Below are positions 1-8,322 of a stretch of DNA of 64,000 bases, one piece after another; within the stretch, counting starts at the first letter, position 1; every line of letters starts with the position of its first letter. Made by a program: the position numbers and the translations under genes. Source of the DNA: an uncultured Clostridium sp. (GTDB lineage: Bacteria; Bacillota; Clostridia; Clostridiales; Clostridiaceae); contig CAKVEW010000002.1 of assembly GCA_934746015.1 (NCBI GenBank), forward strand, positions 124,001-188,000, written 5' to 3'. The notes under the pieces are model-generated. The model made no database searches, was not told the DNA's origin, and saw only the letters and a program-made list of their open reading frames with translations.

Positions 1-159
1 ATTATTGAAACTGCTAAAGCTAACGGCTTAATAGTAGAAAAATACTTAGTGTATTTATTTGATATGATATCAAATATAGATACTAAAGGATTATCATTAG
101 ATATTATGCCGTGATCAAAGAAGCTTCCACCAGAATTAAGAGTATCAAACAGCAAATAA
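1..159 (+). pseudogene. IS66-family transposase, C-terminal end with in-frame stop
   Basis: Frame 1 reads the last ~50 codons of an IS66-type transposase (TnpC); the rest lies outside the window. It begins IIETAKANGL and runs through a KYLVYLFDMI-like segment. In this family the tail contains a Met-Pro-Trp-Ser stretch followed by a Leu-Pro-x-Glu segment. Here the frame reads MP, then TGA (112-114), then SKKLPPELRV and a TAA at 157-159. The TGA replaces the expected Trp codon TGG, so the element end is probably dead, although losing only ~15 residues might be tolerated. It marks the left edge of the accessory island. Confidence 0.75.
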
Positions 160-174
160 TTATATTAAATTTCC

Positions 175-211
175 ACTCCAAGTAGGGATGGTATTACTTT
201 CTACTTGGAGT
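175..211 (+). terminator. Hairpin after the transposase tail
   Basis: A perfect 11-bp stem, ACTCCAAGTAG (175-185) paired with CTACTTGGAGT (201-211), is followed by TTATTTTAT. It lies directly downstream of the transposase end and is a likely terminator. Confidence 0.6.
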
Positions 212-734
212 TTATTTTATCACTTTAAATCTTTAATTACTTTACGTGGATTTTTTGATGGTTACATATATTAAAAAAAATTATAGTATTTTAAATTATA
301 ACTTTTTTACTTTCAGCAAGGCTGTAGATTATTGCACTGACAAATGGTCTTAGCAATAGTCATCTATCCGTTAAACTTATCTCCAGCTGGTAAAAGACCT
401 TGATTTTTGACTGTACTTATATATTAACGCTGATTAATAAACAATTAGCTTTCGTTCAGCTTCGCATCACACATCTGGCTGTTTACTTGCAGTTCTTCTT
501 TATACTCAATACCATGAATTTTACTCACAACACATAAAAATAATTTGAAATCACTTACTGAAAGATGATTCCGAGGTATCTGTCCTCATCTCTTTTAAGG
601 CCCCCCACTTTACCGGCTCTTTACGATATTACTTGACATTCTCTTTAGGTAATAACAGTATGTCCTATATTTAATCATAACTATAATTATAAAAATTCAA
701 CCATGCTTGGAAAGAACCTGTAAACCGATTACTT
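212..734. other. Gene-free decayed stretch
   Basis: No supported gene is present. All frames are broken. A short + strand fragment near 315-348 (reading SKAVDYCTDKW) loosely resembles a transposase segment. The composition is less AT-rich than typical intergenic DNA here, so I infer dead coding or mobile-element DNA. Confidence 0.4.
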
Positions 735-3302
735 TTATTCTATCTCACACTTTAAAACCTCATAAATTAATAGTATTTCATAAGAGCTTACTTCTATATG
801 GTATTTAGATTCAATAATATAAAAAGCTTTTTTACTAAGTTCATAAAACTCTGTCGGAACTATTATATCTTCATTAACTTCGCCTTTATTTATCATTAAT
901 CTTTCAATCATCATTGCTATATGTAAATTCAAATTCATACGTAAATGACTTGGCAATTTCTTTTTATAATATTCTTCATAACAAGCTAATACATTGTCAA
1001 TATCACTTATTACTTTTTTACAATCTAGAAAAGATAAAGCTGTTGCAATCCCTTCTGCTGAGAATAAGGAGACTATTTCCCCCCGTACATTTTCTAAAGT
1101 GCTACCTGTATTATCTTCTTTTAGTATTTGTTTTAATAAATACTCACATTGCTTATTAAGTATCTCTAGAACTGTGATACAGGGGATATAATTGCACTTA
1201 CATTCATTAGTAGTAATTATTAATTTTGTATTTTTTAGCTTGTGAATATTTTCCTCTTTCAATAAATCTTTCATTGATTTATAGTCCATTACAATAATTT
1301 CGTAGTCACTTTTTATATATTTTTTAAATATCTTACTAATTTTTTGTGCAACACCCATTCCCGAAATACAAGATATCACAATATTTGATTCTTTCGAAAT
1401 ACCTTCATAGTACTTCAACTGTATTTTAGATTCATCTATTATGTGTTTTGTTAGGCTATCAAAATCATAGTTTTGTTGAAGCTTCTCACCTATCGAAAGG
1501 GCAATACCCGTTGATACATTATTAATAATCGCTAGCTCTCCATAAAGATGATTCTTAATAGGTTCATAAAGCTGTTCTAGAGACCCCATATCTACCATCA
1601 ACAAAAAACCATACTTTGTATCAAATTGGTCAATATACTCTATAACTTTTTTCACAATACTTTCAGGATTGCAATATAAAGGCATATCAATTCCCTCAAA
1701 AAGGAAATCATTTAAGAGCGTATTAACAACGTCTGTAATACTAGATGCTGTATTCTTTCCATGACAAACTATTAAAGCTTTAATTTTTGTGCTATTACGT
1801 ACATAATCTAATAAAAAAACTCCTAATAAAAAGGTAGCAAGCTCTTTTGAGCTAAAATCATAATCTGTTAAGGAATCAATTAACTTATTTGCAATGTAGC
1901 ATGCATTTTCATTAATTCTTTTTAACTCATCCCACTTTTCTTTTATTAATATTACTACCTCTTTTTCTACTTGAAATTTGCTAAGATTCAAAATTAACAA
2001 TATCCCATTTTGTAGCCTTACATCATTTTTAACACAGTATAATTCACATATTTTTTTCAATCGATTAATTATACTCATCTTTAAATATTGGTTGTATTCC
2101 CCTAATTCAAAATTTACTTCAGTATTATTTAGAATACTTGATATAGATTTAAACAAGCCATTATTATTCATATTATGTTCTTTTATCGTTCCAATTACTT
2201 TTTCAAACACTTGATTTTCTGGTAAAAACATTTTTGCCTTTGGAGCTATATTTTCTCCATAATAGAAAGTAATCCCCAAATCATCAGCTTCATCTATATA
2301 TTCATCATCTAAGTACTTCATAAAAACTTTAATAGTATCTTTTTCATTATATTGGTCTGTATATGCTCTAGCACAAGATACGTGCACTATATTATTCAAA
2401 GAACCAATATTACCTTTGCTTTGTAGATTTAACAGATATTTTACAGCCGAGTATGGCAGGTAAATATTCCTTTTTAATCTTGCAACTTCTTTATTATAAA
2501 GGCTAAATATTAGTTCGATTCGTTCTTTATATGATCTATTTTTATAATCTGGTAGCTTTACAATTAATGATATCCTGCGATGAAAAGTATCAAGCAATAC
2601 TTCATTACTACATTCACTTGTTGCGAATAAAAATCTAACATTCGCTTTATGCCATCCACTTTGTTCTCCAAGTCTTCTAAATATACCTTGATCTATAAAT
2701 AAAAACAACTTTTCTTGATTTTCCGGGCTAAGTCTATGTACTTCATCAAGAAATAAATATCCACCATTTGCTTCCTCCAATATACCTTTTTTCTCTTGTT
2801 CAGCACCTGTAAATGCCCCTCGAATATATCCAAATAAAATAGAAGATAGAAGCTCTGGATTGTTTGCATAGTCAGCACAATTTAGGGTAATAAATGGAGC
2901 ATTACAATTAATAATAGATTTTTCTATTGCATACCGATAAATTTTTTGTGCTAAAAAACTCTTTCCAGTACCACTATTTCCTTCTATTAACAAAGGTAAC
3001 CCTGAAGGAGGATAAATAACAGATGATCTGCATAATTCGATTATATCATGTAAGCTACCATCTGCTCCGATTATTTCATCTAATATATCGCTACTGTTTA
3101 TTGACTCAATAAAAAATAGAACTGGATGTGAACCCTTTTTATTAAGCTTACCTTGTTCGTATAGTTTATTCAGATATAATGAAACCACACTTCGCTTCAA
3201 TCCTAGTGAAGCTGCAACTTGTTCAGCATTCACTCCACCTAGATTTTCATTATTATTTAACAGTTCTATAACCTTATTATAAACTTTGTTAATAGCTACC
3301 AT
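735..3302 (-). CDS. LevR-type sigma-54-dependent PTS operon activator
   Basis: This is an 855-aa regulator with the LevR layout. An N-terminal helix-turn-helix spans about 5-60. The AAA+ sigma-54-contacting domain spans about 85-320, with Walker A GNSGTGKS at 108-115, GAFTGA at 162-167 and Walker B YLFLDE near 182-187. A PRD-like region lies around 365-500. An EIIA(Man)-like domain follows with CHGKNTASS (His514), then a GatB-like EIIB domain with CISGMG (Cys645), and a second PRD at about 745-850 with a candidate His794. The first PRD lacks an obvious phosphorylatable His at the usual place. LevR proteins open sigma-54 promoters when their PTS senses substrate. The PTS operon upstream has such a promoter, so it is the likely target. 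The start has a good AAGGAGAAT ribosome site. Confidence 0.9.
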   Translation of the reverse strand: MVAINKVYNKVIELLNNNENLGGVNAEQVAASLGLKRSVVSLYLNKLYEQGKLNKKGSHPVLFFIESINSSDILDEIIGADGSLHDIIELCRSSVIYPPSGLPLLIEGNSGTGKSFLAQKIYRYAIEKSIINCNAPFITLNCADYANNPELLSSILFGYIRGAFTGAEQEKKGILEEANGGYLFLDEVHRLSPENQEKLFLFIDQGIFRRLGEQSGWHKANVRFLFATSECSNEVLLDTFHRRISLIVKLPDYKNRSYKERIELIFSLYNKEVARLKRNIYLPYSAVKYLLNLQSKGNIGSLNNIVHVSCARAYTDQYNEKDTIKVFMKYLDDEYIDEADDLGITFYYGENIAPKAKMFLPENQVFEKVIGTIKEHNMNNNGLFKSISSILNNTEVNFELGEYNQYLKMSIINRLKKICELYCVKNDVRLQNGILLILNLSKFQVEKEVVILIKEKWDELKRINENACYIANKLIDSLTDYDFSSKELATFLLGVFLLDYVRNSTKIKALIVCHGKNTASSITDVVNTLLNDFLFEGIDMPLYCNPESIVKKVIEYIDQFDTKYGFLLMVDMGSLEQLYEPIKNHLYGELAIINNVSTGIALSIGEKLQQNYDFDSLTKHIIDESKIQLKYYEGISKESNIVISCISGMGVAQKISKIFKKYIKSDYEIIVMDYKSMKDLLKEENIHKLKNTKLIITTNECKCNYIPCITVLEILNKQCEYLLKQILKEDNTGSTLENVRGEIVSLFSAEGIATALSFLDCKKVISDIDNVLACYEEYYKKKLPSHLRMNLNLHIAMMIERLMINKGEVNEDIIVPTEFYELSKKAFYIIESKYHIEVSSYEILLIYEVLKCEIE

Positions 3303-4164
3303 AATATTCTCCTTATCAACTTATTACAGCATAAATAACAATAATCTTACTATTAGCATGAAAGAGGAAATTTCTTAAACAAACACAAAGCGTTTAAAAA
3401 ATCAAATTTTCAGGATAATTAACAATTGGAAGATTAATTTTATTATTTTATCCACAGGTAAGAGATCCATTTGCCTTCTAAATATTTTTTGTGAATTATT
3501 TTTTAAGAAGTCTTTCCAATTATCACCTCTTGAGCTATACTAAGCATATTAGCTAATGCTATAGAAGGGGCTTAGGTAAGCATCCTTCAGCTTTACTTGA
3601 AGTCGCTTGAATATGCATTTATGGCTCGCAGTCATGCAGCATAACGTAGTGATGTATCTCTATTAGAGCACTATCTTCCTTGATTACTCCTTAATTCTCT
3701 ATACAGTTATAATTATTGAATTCCCTTGTAATATATCACATGCTCATTATGTTAAATATGCATTTTAATATAAGTACTGATGTTATTTCGTCAATAGTAT
3801 ATATAACCTAATTTATTCCTTATCAAGACAAAACAGCTCCTTTGCGAATAATTTTATTATTATTATATAACAAAGGAGCTCTATATTCCATAATTTCCGT
3901 ATTTATTCGTACGAGCTTTATTCGCTTTCATCGCTTGAAACTTATTAATTTTAATGTCTTAAAACCCAAGTTTAATAAAAAATCATAGTGATTTTCCTTT
4001 CTTATATTAACTTATGAAAATAAATTTACTAAAAAGAATATATCACTATAAATTATACTTATATCAACGATAGCTTAATATAATATTAAGACATAGAAAT
4101 AAAAGCAAATCTAAATGAATATAAAATCTTACTATCTAACGAATATATTAATTAGCTTTTTTGA
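3303..4164. other. Gene-free spacer between the deacetylase and levR-like genes
   Basis: About 860 bases hold no supported gene on either strand. They contain an inverted repeat (3835-3880, listed separately) and a less AT-rich section around 3560-3700 that looks like decayed coding DNA but has stops in every frame. I see no RNA gene. Confidence 0.45.
3835..3880 (-). terminator. Hairpin downstream of the PTS operon
   Basis: AGCTCCTTTG (3835-3844) pairs with CAAAGGAGCT (3871-3880) as a perfect 10-bp stem with a long AT-rich loop. On the minus strand it is followed by GTTTTGTC. It is probably the end of the PTS-deacetylase transcript, separating it from the regulator gene. Confidence 0.5.
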
Positions 4165-4971
4165 TTAAGAATTCTGAATTACTAGATCATCAAAGGTTAT
4201 TAATTCAATATTATTTCCTTTAATCCAGTTTTTAACCTTTGGAGAAGTTAATGTCTGCTGATCACGACACCTAGCTACAGTTACAGTTGAATTGTCTAAA
4301 ATATACCCGTCTAAGTAACCTGGATGAAAATGAAGTACTACTATTTCATGAGGATCCTCTAGTAGATTGAAAACATCATTTAAAAAATACTCTTCTTTCG
4401 ACCCTTGTTCTACTAGTCTGCCGTATTCTGGATGGTCGAAGGAATATTCATATGAGTCTAGAAATCCTTCTTGAGGGGAATTATCATATTTCATTACATG
4501 GATGGAATACTCTTTTCCTATTTCCTCAATAGCTTCAATAATTTCATCATTTATAATCGAATGCCCTTCTACATGTATTGGATAATGACCAGTTAATTGT
4601 TTAAATCGTTCCATCTGAGCAATAGCTTCTCTTTTAAAATCCTCTTTGTTCATTTTTCGTGTCCCACTTTTTACTTTAGGAAAACGTGGGTCCGGAGCAT
4701 ATTCTCCCGATTTGTAAAACTTTCCGGTTGCGCTTACTATAGAAGGAATATCTTTAGGATCTGAACAGCAATACCCTTGAACAACATTAGTGTGCTGACA
4801 TAAACATAACTTTGGATACTTCTGAGCTAGCCTTACTCCATGTTCAGCAGCATCCATATTACTCATCAAAGATGCACAAGTAACAATACCATCTTCATGA
4901 GCCTTGATAACACCGTAATTATACGCTTCACTAAAGCCAAAATCATCTGCCACAACAATTAGTTTCTTCAT
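4165..4971 (-). CDS. ChbG/YdjC-type carbohydrate deacetylase
   Basis: The 268-aa protein belongs to the YdjC/ChbG family, metal-dependent deacetylases that remove an acetyl group from N-acetylated di- or oligosaccharides, often after uptake as the phosphosugar. Visible signatures are VVADDFGFSEA at the N-terminus (metal-binding Asp pair), a middle HVEGHS motif and a C-terminal HFHPGYLD. I start at the ATG at 4971, behind AAGGAAGGTG; a GTG three codons upstream overlaps the ribosome site. It is the last gene of the PTS operon, 27 bases after the EIID gene, so the imported sugar is probably N-acetylated. The exact substrate cannot be read. Confidence 0.85.
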   Translation of the reverse strand: MKKLIVVADDFGFSEAYNYGVIKAHEDGIVTCASLMSNMDAAEHGVRLAQKYPKLCLCQHTNVVQGYCCSDPKDIPSIVSATGKFYKSGEYAPDPRFPKVKSGTRKMNKEDFKREAIAQMERFKQLTGHYPIHVEGHSIINDEIIEAIEEIGKEYSIHVMKYDNSPQEGFLDSYEYSFDHPEYGRLVEQGSKEEYFLNDVFNLLEDPHEIVVLHFHPGYLDGYILDNSTVTVARCRDQQTLTSPKVKNWIKGNNIELITFDDLVIQNS

Positions 4972-4998
4972 TTTTATCACCTTCCTTAAATTTATAAA

Positions 4999-5817
4999 TT
5001 ATAATATTCCTATAAATGCTCCTAATATGGCTATGATAATAATACCTATCAGCATTTTTGACATATTTACTTTTTTCCTATGTAAAAGGAAACAAGTTAT
5101 TACTACAGTTAAAGGTAATAATCCCTTTAAAATAGAATCTAAAATTTCCTGCACAACTATTGTCTCTCCAGCACTAAAAGTGAAGGTTAATGGTGTAGAT
5201 ATTGTCACAAATTGAGCAGAAAGTGCACCTATCATAATCAATCCTACAATACCAAATGCAGTTGTTAACCTCTTCATTATTCCAGAATTGTATAGCTTAT
5301 TTAAAAACTTTTCTCCAGTGGTATAACCTAAATACAAGAGATTGTAACGAGTCAGAATTGAAGGTACGTTGTATAGTAATAAAAATAAAATAGGACCTAC
5401 AATATTTCCTTTTGCCGCAAGTGGAAGTGCAATACTAGCCGCTAGTAGTCTAACAACACCCCAAAACAAAGAATCTCCAATGCCAGAAAGTGGTCCCATT
5501 AAAGATACTTTTACTGCATTAATTGAGCTATCATCGAAGTCTTTCACATTTGCCTTTTGCTTTTCCATAGCAGCATTTATTCCCATTATAAAAGGAGCCG
5601 TTTCATAAGTACAATTGAAAAATGTCTGTGCGCGTACTAGTGCTTTTCTTTTCTCTTCTTCGTCTTTATGGAACATTTCGATAGCAGGTATTATGGACTG
5701 AGCATAACCAACAGAAGTCATGCTGGCCATATTCCCGGAACCATAAATATGAAATGATCTCTTAAATATTTTTCTTAACATTTTCTTTTCTTCTGGAGAA
5801 ATTATATATTTACTCAT
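4999..5817 (-). CDS. PTS mannose-class transporter subunit EIID
   Basis: The 272-aa protein is a mannose/fructose/sorbose-class EIID, the second membrane subunit that forms the sugar channel with EIIC. It has the family's N-terminal cytosolic part (FKRSFHIYGSGNMASM, then MGINAAMEKQ), a conserved GPLSGIGDSLFWG loop and hydrophobic C-terminal segments, with a normal length. Its ATG overlaps the EIIC stop as ATGA behind GAAGGAGG, indicating translational coupling. It lies between EIIC and the deacetylase in one operon. Confidence 0.93.
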   Translation of the reverse strand: MSKYIISPEEKKMLRKIFKRSFHIYGSGNMASMTSVGYAQSIIPAIEMFHKDEEEKRKALVRAQTFFNCTYETAPFIMGINAAMEKQKANVKDFDDSSINAVKVSLMGPLSGIGDSLFWGVVRLLAASIALPLAAKGNIVGPILFLLLYNVPSILTRYNLLYLGYTTGEKFLNKLYNSGIMKRLTTAFGIVGLIMIGALSAQFVTISTPLTFTFSAGETIVVQEILDSILKGLLPLTVVITCFLLHRKKVNMSKMLIGIIIIAILGAFIGIL

Positions 5818-6590
5818 TCAAAAAAAGCCTCCTTCTCATTATCCTCATGCATATTTGATTCTTTATCACTACCGGCAAAGAAATATGTAATTGCAATGAT
5901 TGCAGCAAATATCGCAATAGCAATACTTGGTAGACCTAAATAAATTACTAACAAAAATCCCAAGAAATAAAATGCAAAAATCTTTTTATCAAATAATACA
6001 TTTAAAAGAAGTCCAAATCCTACAGCTGGGAGCATACTTCCAGCAGCAGCAAATCCCCTTGTAACAAATGAAGGCATTACAGCTAAAAACTTATTAATAT
6101 AATCTACACCTAAACGAATAGCTACAAAAATAACAATCGCTTGAAATAAAAAACTAAATATTGACATAATCCAATGTGTACGAACCATACCTTTAGCATT
6201 ACCTTCTTTTGCATATTTTTCAACTTTAGGTAAAAACATTGGAATAACAACACCGAATGATAATTGCATCAGAATTAATGACATCATTGATACTGGAACC
6301 GCAATTGTCATAGCTGTATTAGCATCTACATTACTAAGAATAGATACTGCAGCTCCAATTGTTGCACCAACACTTGCGTCTGCAGGAACTGCTCCTCCAA
6401 CTGCAATTACGCCTAGGAATAGTGATTCGAAAGTAGCTCCTAATATTATCCCGGTTCTCAAATCTCCTAAAAGTAAACCAATTATAGTACATATAATAAT
6501 AGGCCTATTAAAATGATAAATTCCTAAAGCCTGCTGAACGTAACAGCATAAATAATAAGCTATTGCTACACATAAAGCTTTTATTAACAT
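5814..6590 (-). CDS. PTS mannose-class transporter subunit EIIC
   Basis: The 258-aa polytopic membrane protein is the EIIC component that binds and carries the sugar. It shows the family pattern: a first helix, PIIICTIIGLLLGDLRTGI, FESLFLGV and the AVGGAVPADASVGATIG stretch. The last ~15 residues are charged and cytosolic (DKESNMHEDNEKE). The ATG has AAAGGGGAAT upstream. It is 4 bases after EIIB and overlaps EIID by 4 bases. Confidence 0.93.
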   Translation of the reverse strand: MLIKALCVAIAYYLCCYVQQALGIYHFNRPIIICTIIGLLLGDLRTGIILGATFESLFLGVIAVGGAVPADASVGATIGAAVSILSNVDANTAMTIAVPVSMMSLILMQLSFGVVIPMFLPKVEKYAKEGNAKGMVRTHWIMSIFSFLFQAIVIFVAIRLGVDYINKFLAVMPSFVTRGFAAAGSMLPAVGFGLLLNVLFDKKIFAFYFLGFLLVIYLGLPSIAIAIFAAIIAITYFFAGSDKESNMHEDNEKEAFFE

Positions 6591-6594
6591 AATT

Positions 6595-7080
6595 TTATTC
6601 CCCTTTCATCATTTTTTCAAAATTAACTGCTTTGAACTCTGGTGTTATCTGCATTTCTACTGGTATTTTGTTATTAATTTGCTTTAGTAAGGATATATCT
6701 TCTTCAGTTAGTCTTACATATTTACTAAATTCTTTACATTCTTTTTCCTTAGCAAAAAAACCACAATTACCTATGTTTACAACTTTAATGTCATCAAATT
6801 TCTGTACTATTGTGTATGCATCTTTTACATTTTTGACAACAACAAGTATATTCAAATCCTTTGTTCTTGGGTCTTTTAATAACTGCAAACCACCTTCTAT
6901 ATCTTTTATTGCCACCTTTACATTTGGTGGTGCAGCCATTTTTAAAATTTGTTTCTGCATTTCTATTTTACTAATTTCATCATTTATTACTACTATGTGT
7001 GTTATCCTTAATGATTTAGTCCATGCAACAGCAACTTGTCCGTGAATTAGTCGTTCATCTATCCTTAACATTGAGATCAT
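6595..7080 (-). CDS. PTS mannose-class subunit EIIB
   Basis: The 161-aa cytosolic EIIB takes phosphate from EIIA and passes it to the sugar. The motif RIDERLIHGQV carries the phosphorylated His (His13 from the ATG at 7080). I choose that ATG because GAAAGGGGG sits 8 bases ahead of it. A GTG at 7089 overlaps the EIIA stop but lies against the ribosome site. The length fits mannose-class EIIB. EIIA and EIIB are separate genes here rather than fused. Confidence 0.92.
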   Translation of the reverse strand: MISMLRIDERLIHGQVAVAWTKSLRITHIVVINDEISKIEMQKQILKMAAPPNVKVAIKDIEGGLQLLKDPRTKDLNILVVVKNVKDAYTIVQKFDDIKVVNIGNCGFFAKEKECKEFSKYVRLTEEDISLLKQINNKIPVEMQITPEFKAVNFEKMMKGE

Positions 7081-7085
7081 TAATT

Positions 7086-7505
7086 TCACCCCCTTTCAAA
7101 AAAACTTTCGTTACTACTTTCATTTTTAAAATAGTCATTCTCCAATATCATTTGTTCCTTACATTCTTCAATCATTTTTTCTAACAGGCTCTTAGATATC
7201 TCTCCATCATACATACTTAATCCTAAAACAAATGCGAGATTAATACCTGTGACTAAATAAAAATTTTCTCTCCCTAAATAAGGGATAAACTTTTGATTAA
7301 TGCTTCCTCCCAATAAATCTGTACAAACAATTATTTCTTCATCGACTGGCATTTTCATGATTTCTTTTATATCTTCATCAATATTTGTATTTTCTACATA
7401 AGCGTTAAGAAACACCATATTTGATGTGTTTCCACCAATCAATTTAATGGAAGTCATAAAACCTTCAGCCAATTTACCATGAGTTGCAACTATAATTCTT
7501 CTCAT
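7086..7505 (-). CDS. PTS mannose-class subunit EIIA
   Basis: The 139-aa protein is a stand-alone EIIA(Man) that accepts phosphate from HPr. The N-terminal IIVATHGKLAEGF carries the active His9, and DLLGGSINQKFIPYL matches the second family signature. It is the first gene of the operon, with AAAGGAGGAAAAT before its ATG and a sigma-54 promoter 34-49 bases upstream. The C-terminus is slightly extended and acidic. Confidence 0.92.
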   Translation of the reverse strand: MRRIIVATHGKLAEGFMTSIKLIGGNTSNMVFLNAYVENTNIDEDIKEIMKMPVDEEIIVCTDLLGGSINQKFIPYLGRENFYLVTGINLAFVLGLSMYDGEISKSLLEKMIEECKEQMILENDYFKNESSNESFFERG

Positions 7506-7538
7506 ATTTTCCTCCTTTCTTTACATTATTATTAATAA

Positions 7539-7554
7539 GCAATAATCATGCCAA
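7539..7554 (-). promoter_or_regulatory. Sigma-54 (-24/-12) promoter of the PTS operon
   Basis: On the minus strand the sequence reads TTGGCATGATTATTGC. The GG (-24) and GC (-12) are spaced exactly as sigma-54 requires and match the TGGCACG-N4-TTGCA consensus well. It sits 34 bases before the EIIA start. A LevR-type sigma-54 activator is encoded in the same island. Confidence 0.85.
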
Positions 7555-7593
7555 TTATAAAAGTTCTTGATTTTTAAAGGCTATCTTTATATG

Positions 7594-7610
7594 TGTTGAG
7601 AAATTCAACA
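7594..7610. promoter_or_regulatory. Candidate upstream activator site
   Basis: A perfect inverted repeat, TGTTGA-N5-TCAACA, lies about 40 bases upstream of the sigma-54 promoter, with further TTCAAC-like half-sites at 7625-7632. Position and symmetry suit binding by the LevR-type activator. This is inferred. Confidence 0.5.
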
Positions 7611-7711
7611 GACTCTTTCAAATGTTTCAACACAGCACTCACAAGTTTCATACATATTTCATAATAATTCAGCGAAAGAGTAGGATTTATACAAAATTGA
7701 TAAGAAAAAAA

Positions 7712-7738
7712 CACTTGAATTTAAATTAAACTCAAGTG
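7712..7738 (-). terminator. Terminator of a lost upstream gene
   Basis: CACTTGA (7712-7718) pairs with TCAAGTG (7732-7738), and inner A/T pairs extend the stem. On the minus strand a run of seven T follows. No intact minus-strand gene lies just upstream, so it probably ended a gene that has decayed. Confidence 0.6.
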
Positions 7739-7739
7739 C

Positions 7740-8322
7740 CAATGTTGGATAATATTTATACTAAACTGCGTCAGATACCACTATATCTATTGAAATTTAA
7801 TTTTTCCTCCATTTATTAAAATTTAAAGAAACACCACAAATATTTTTCAAGATCCAATTAAAAATATGGACATAATGCTACTTATATCCTATAAATATTA
7901 ATAGATTACCCCTCCCCAATAGAGAGGCTAGTTGGTAATTTATTAAATTGCTGAGTTAACTGGTGGAGAATTACCATTCTCATTATTGTACTACGAGTGT
8001 AGTCTGCTGTTACCACAGCAGACGCATATACTAATGCCTCTACCTGTTAACTTAAAAAGTAATTCTTGTGCAAACAGTTTTTGTTTTACAAGCTTAAAAT
8101 TACTATCAGTAAACTTTTGATATATTCTAACATTATTTGTATATTTTTAATAATTCCACGTAACCCTTACCTTGAATAACGCTATTTTTATAACAATTCG
8201 ACGAAACTTCTCTACTTACACTATTTTTTATAAGAAATTAACTAAAATACCTTTTAATATATACCCCATCCCCAAAATAGAAATATATTATTTATTCAAG
8301 TCTGCTCATTTTATATAATATA
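7740..8322 (-). other. Gene-free stretch with a possible decayed minus-strand gene
   Basis: No intact gene is present. On the minus strand, about 8118-7991 gives an open stretch with KLFAQELLFKLTGRGISI followed by a CVCCG zinc-knuckle-like motif and a stop. The next ~90 bases in another frame read TIMRMVILHQLTQQF. This looks like a frameshifted remnant, possibly of a transposase with a zinc ribbon; the family is uncertain. The terminator at 7712-7738 is in the matching orientation. Confidence 0.35.

Noticed and set aside
212..734. A complete transposase or RNA gene
   Set aside because: No frame stays open, no tRNA or rRNA features are seen, and the resemblance to a transposase is only a dozen residues.
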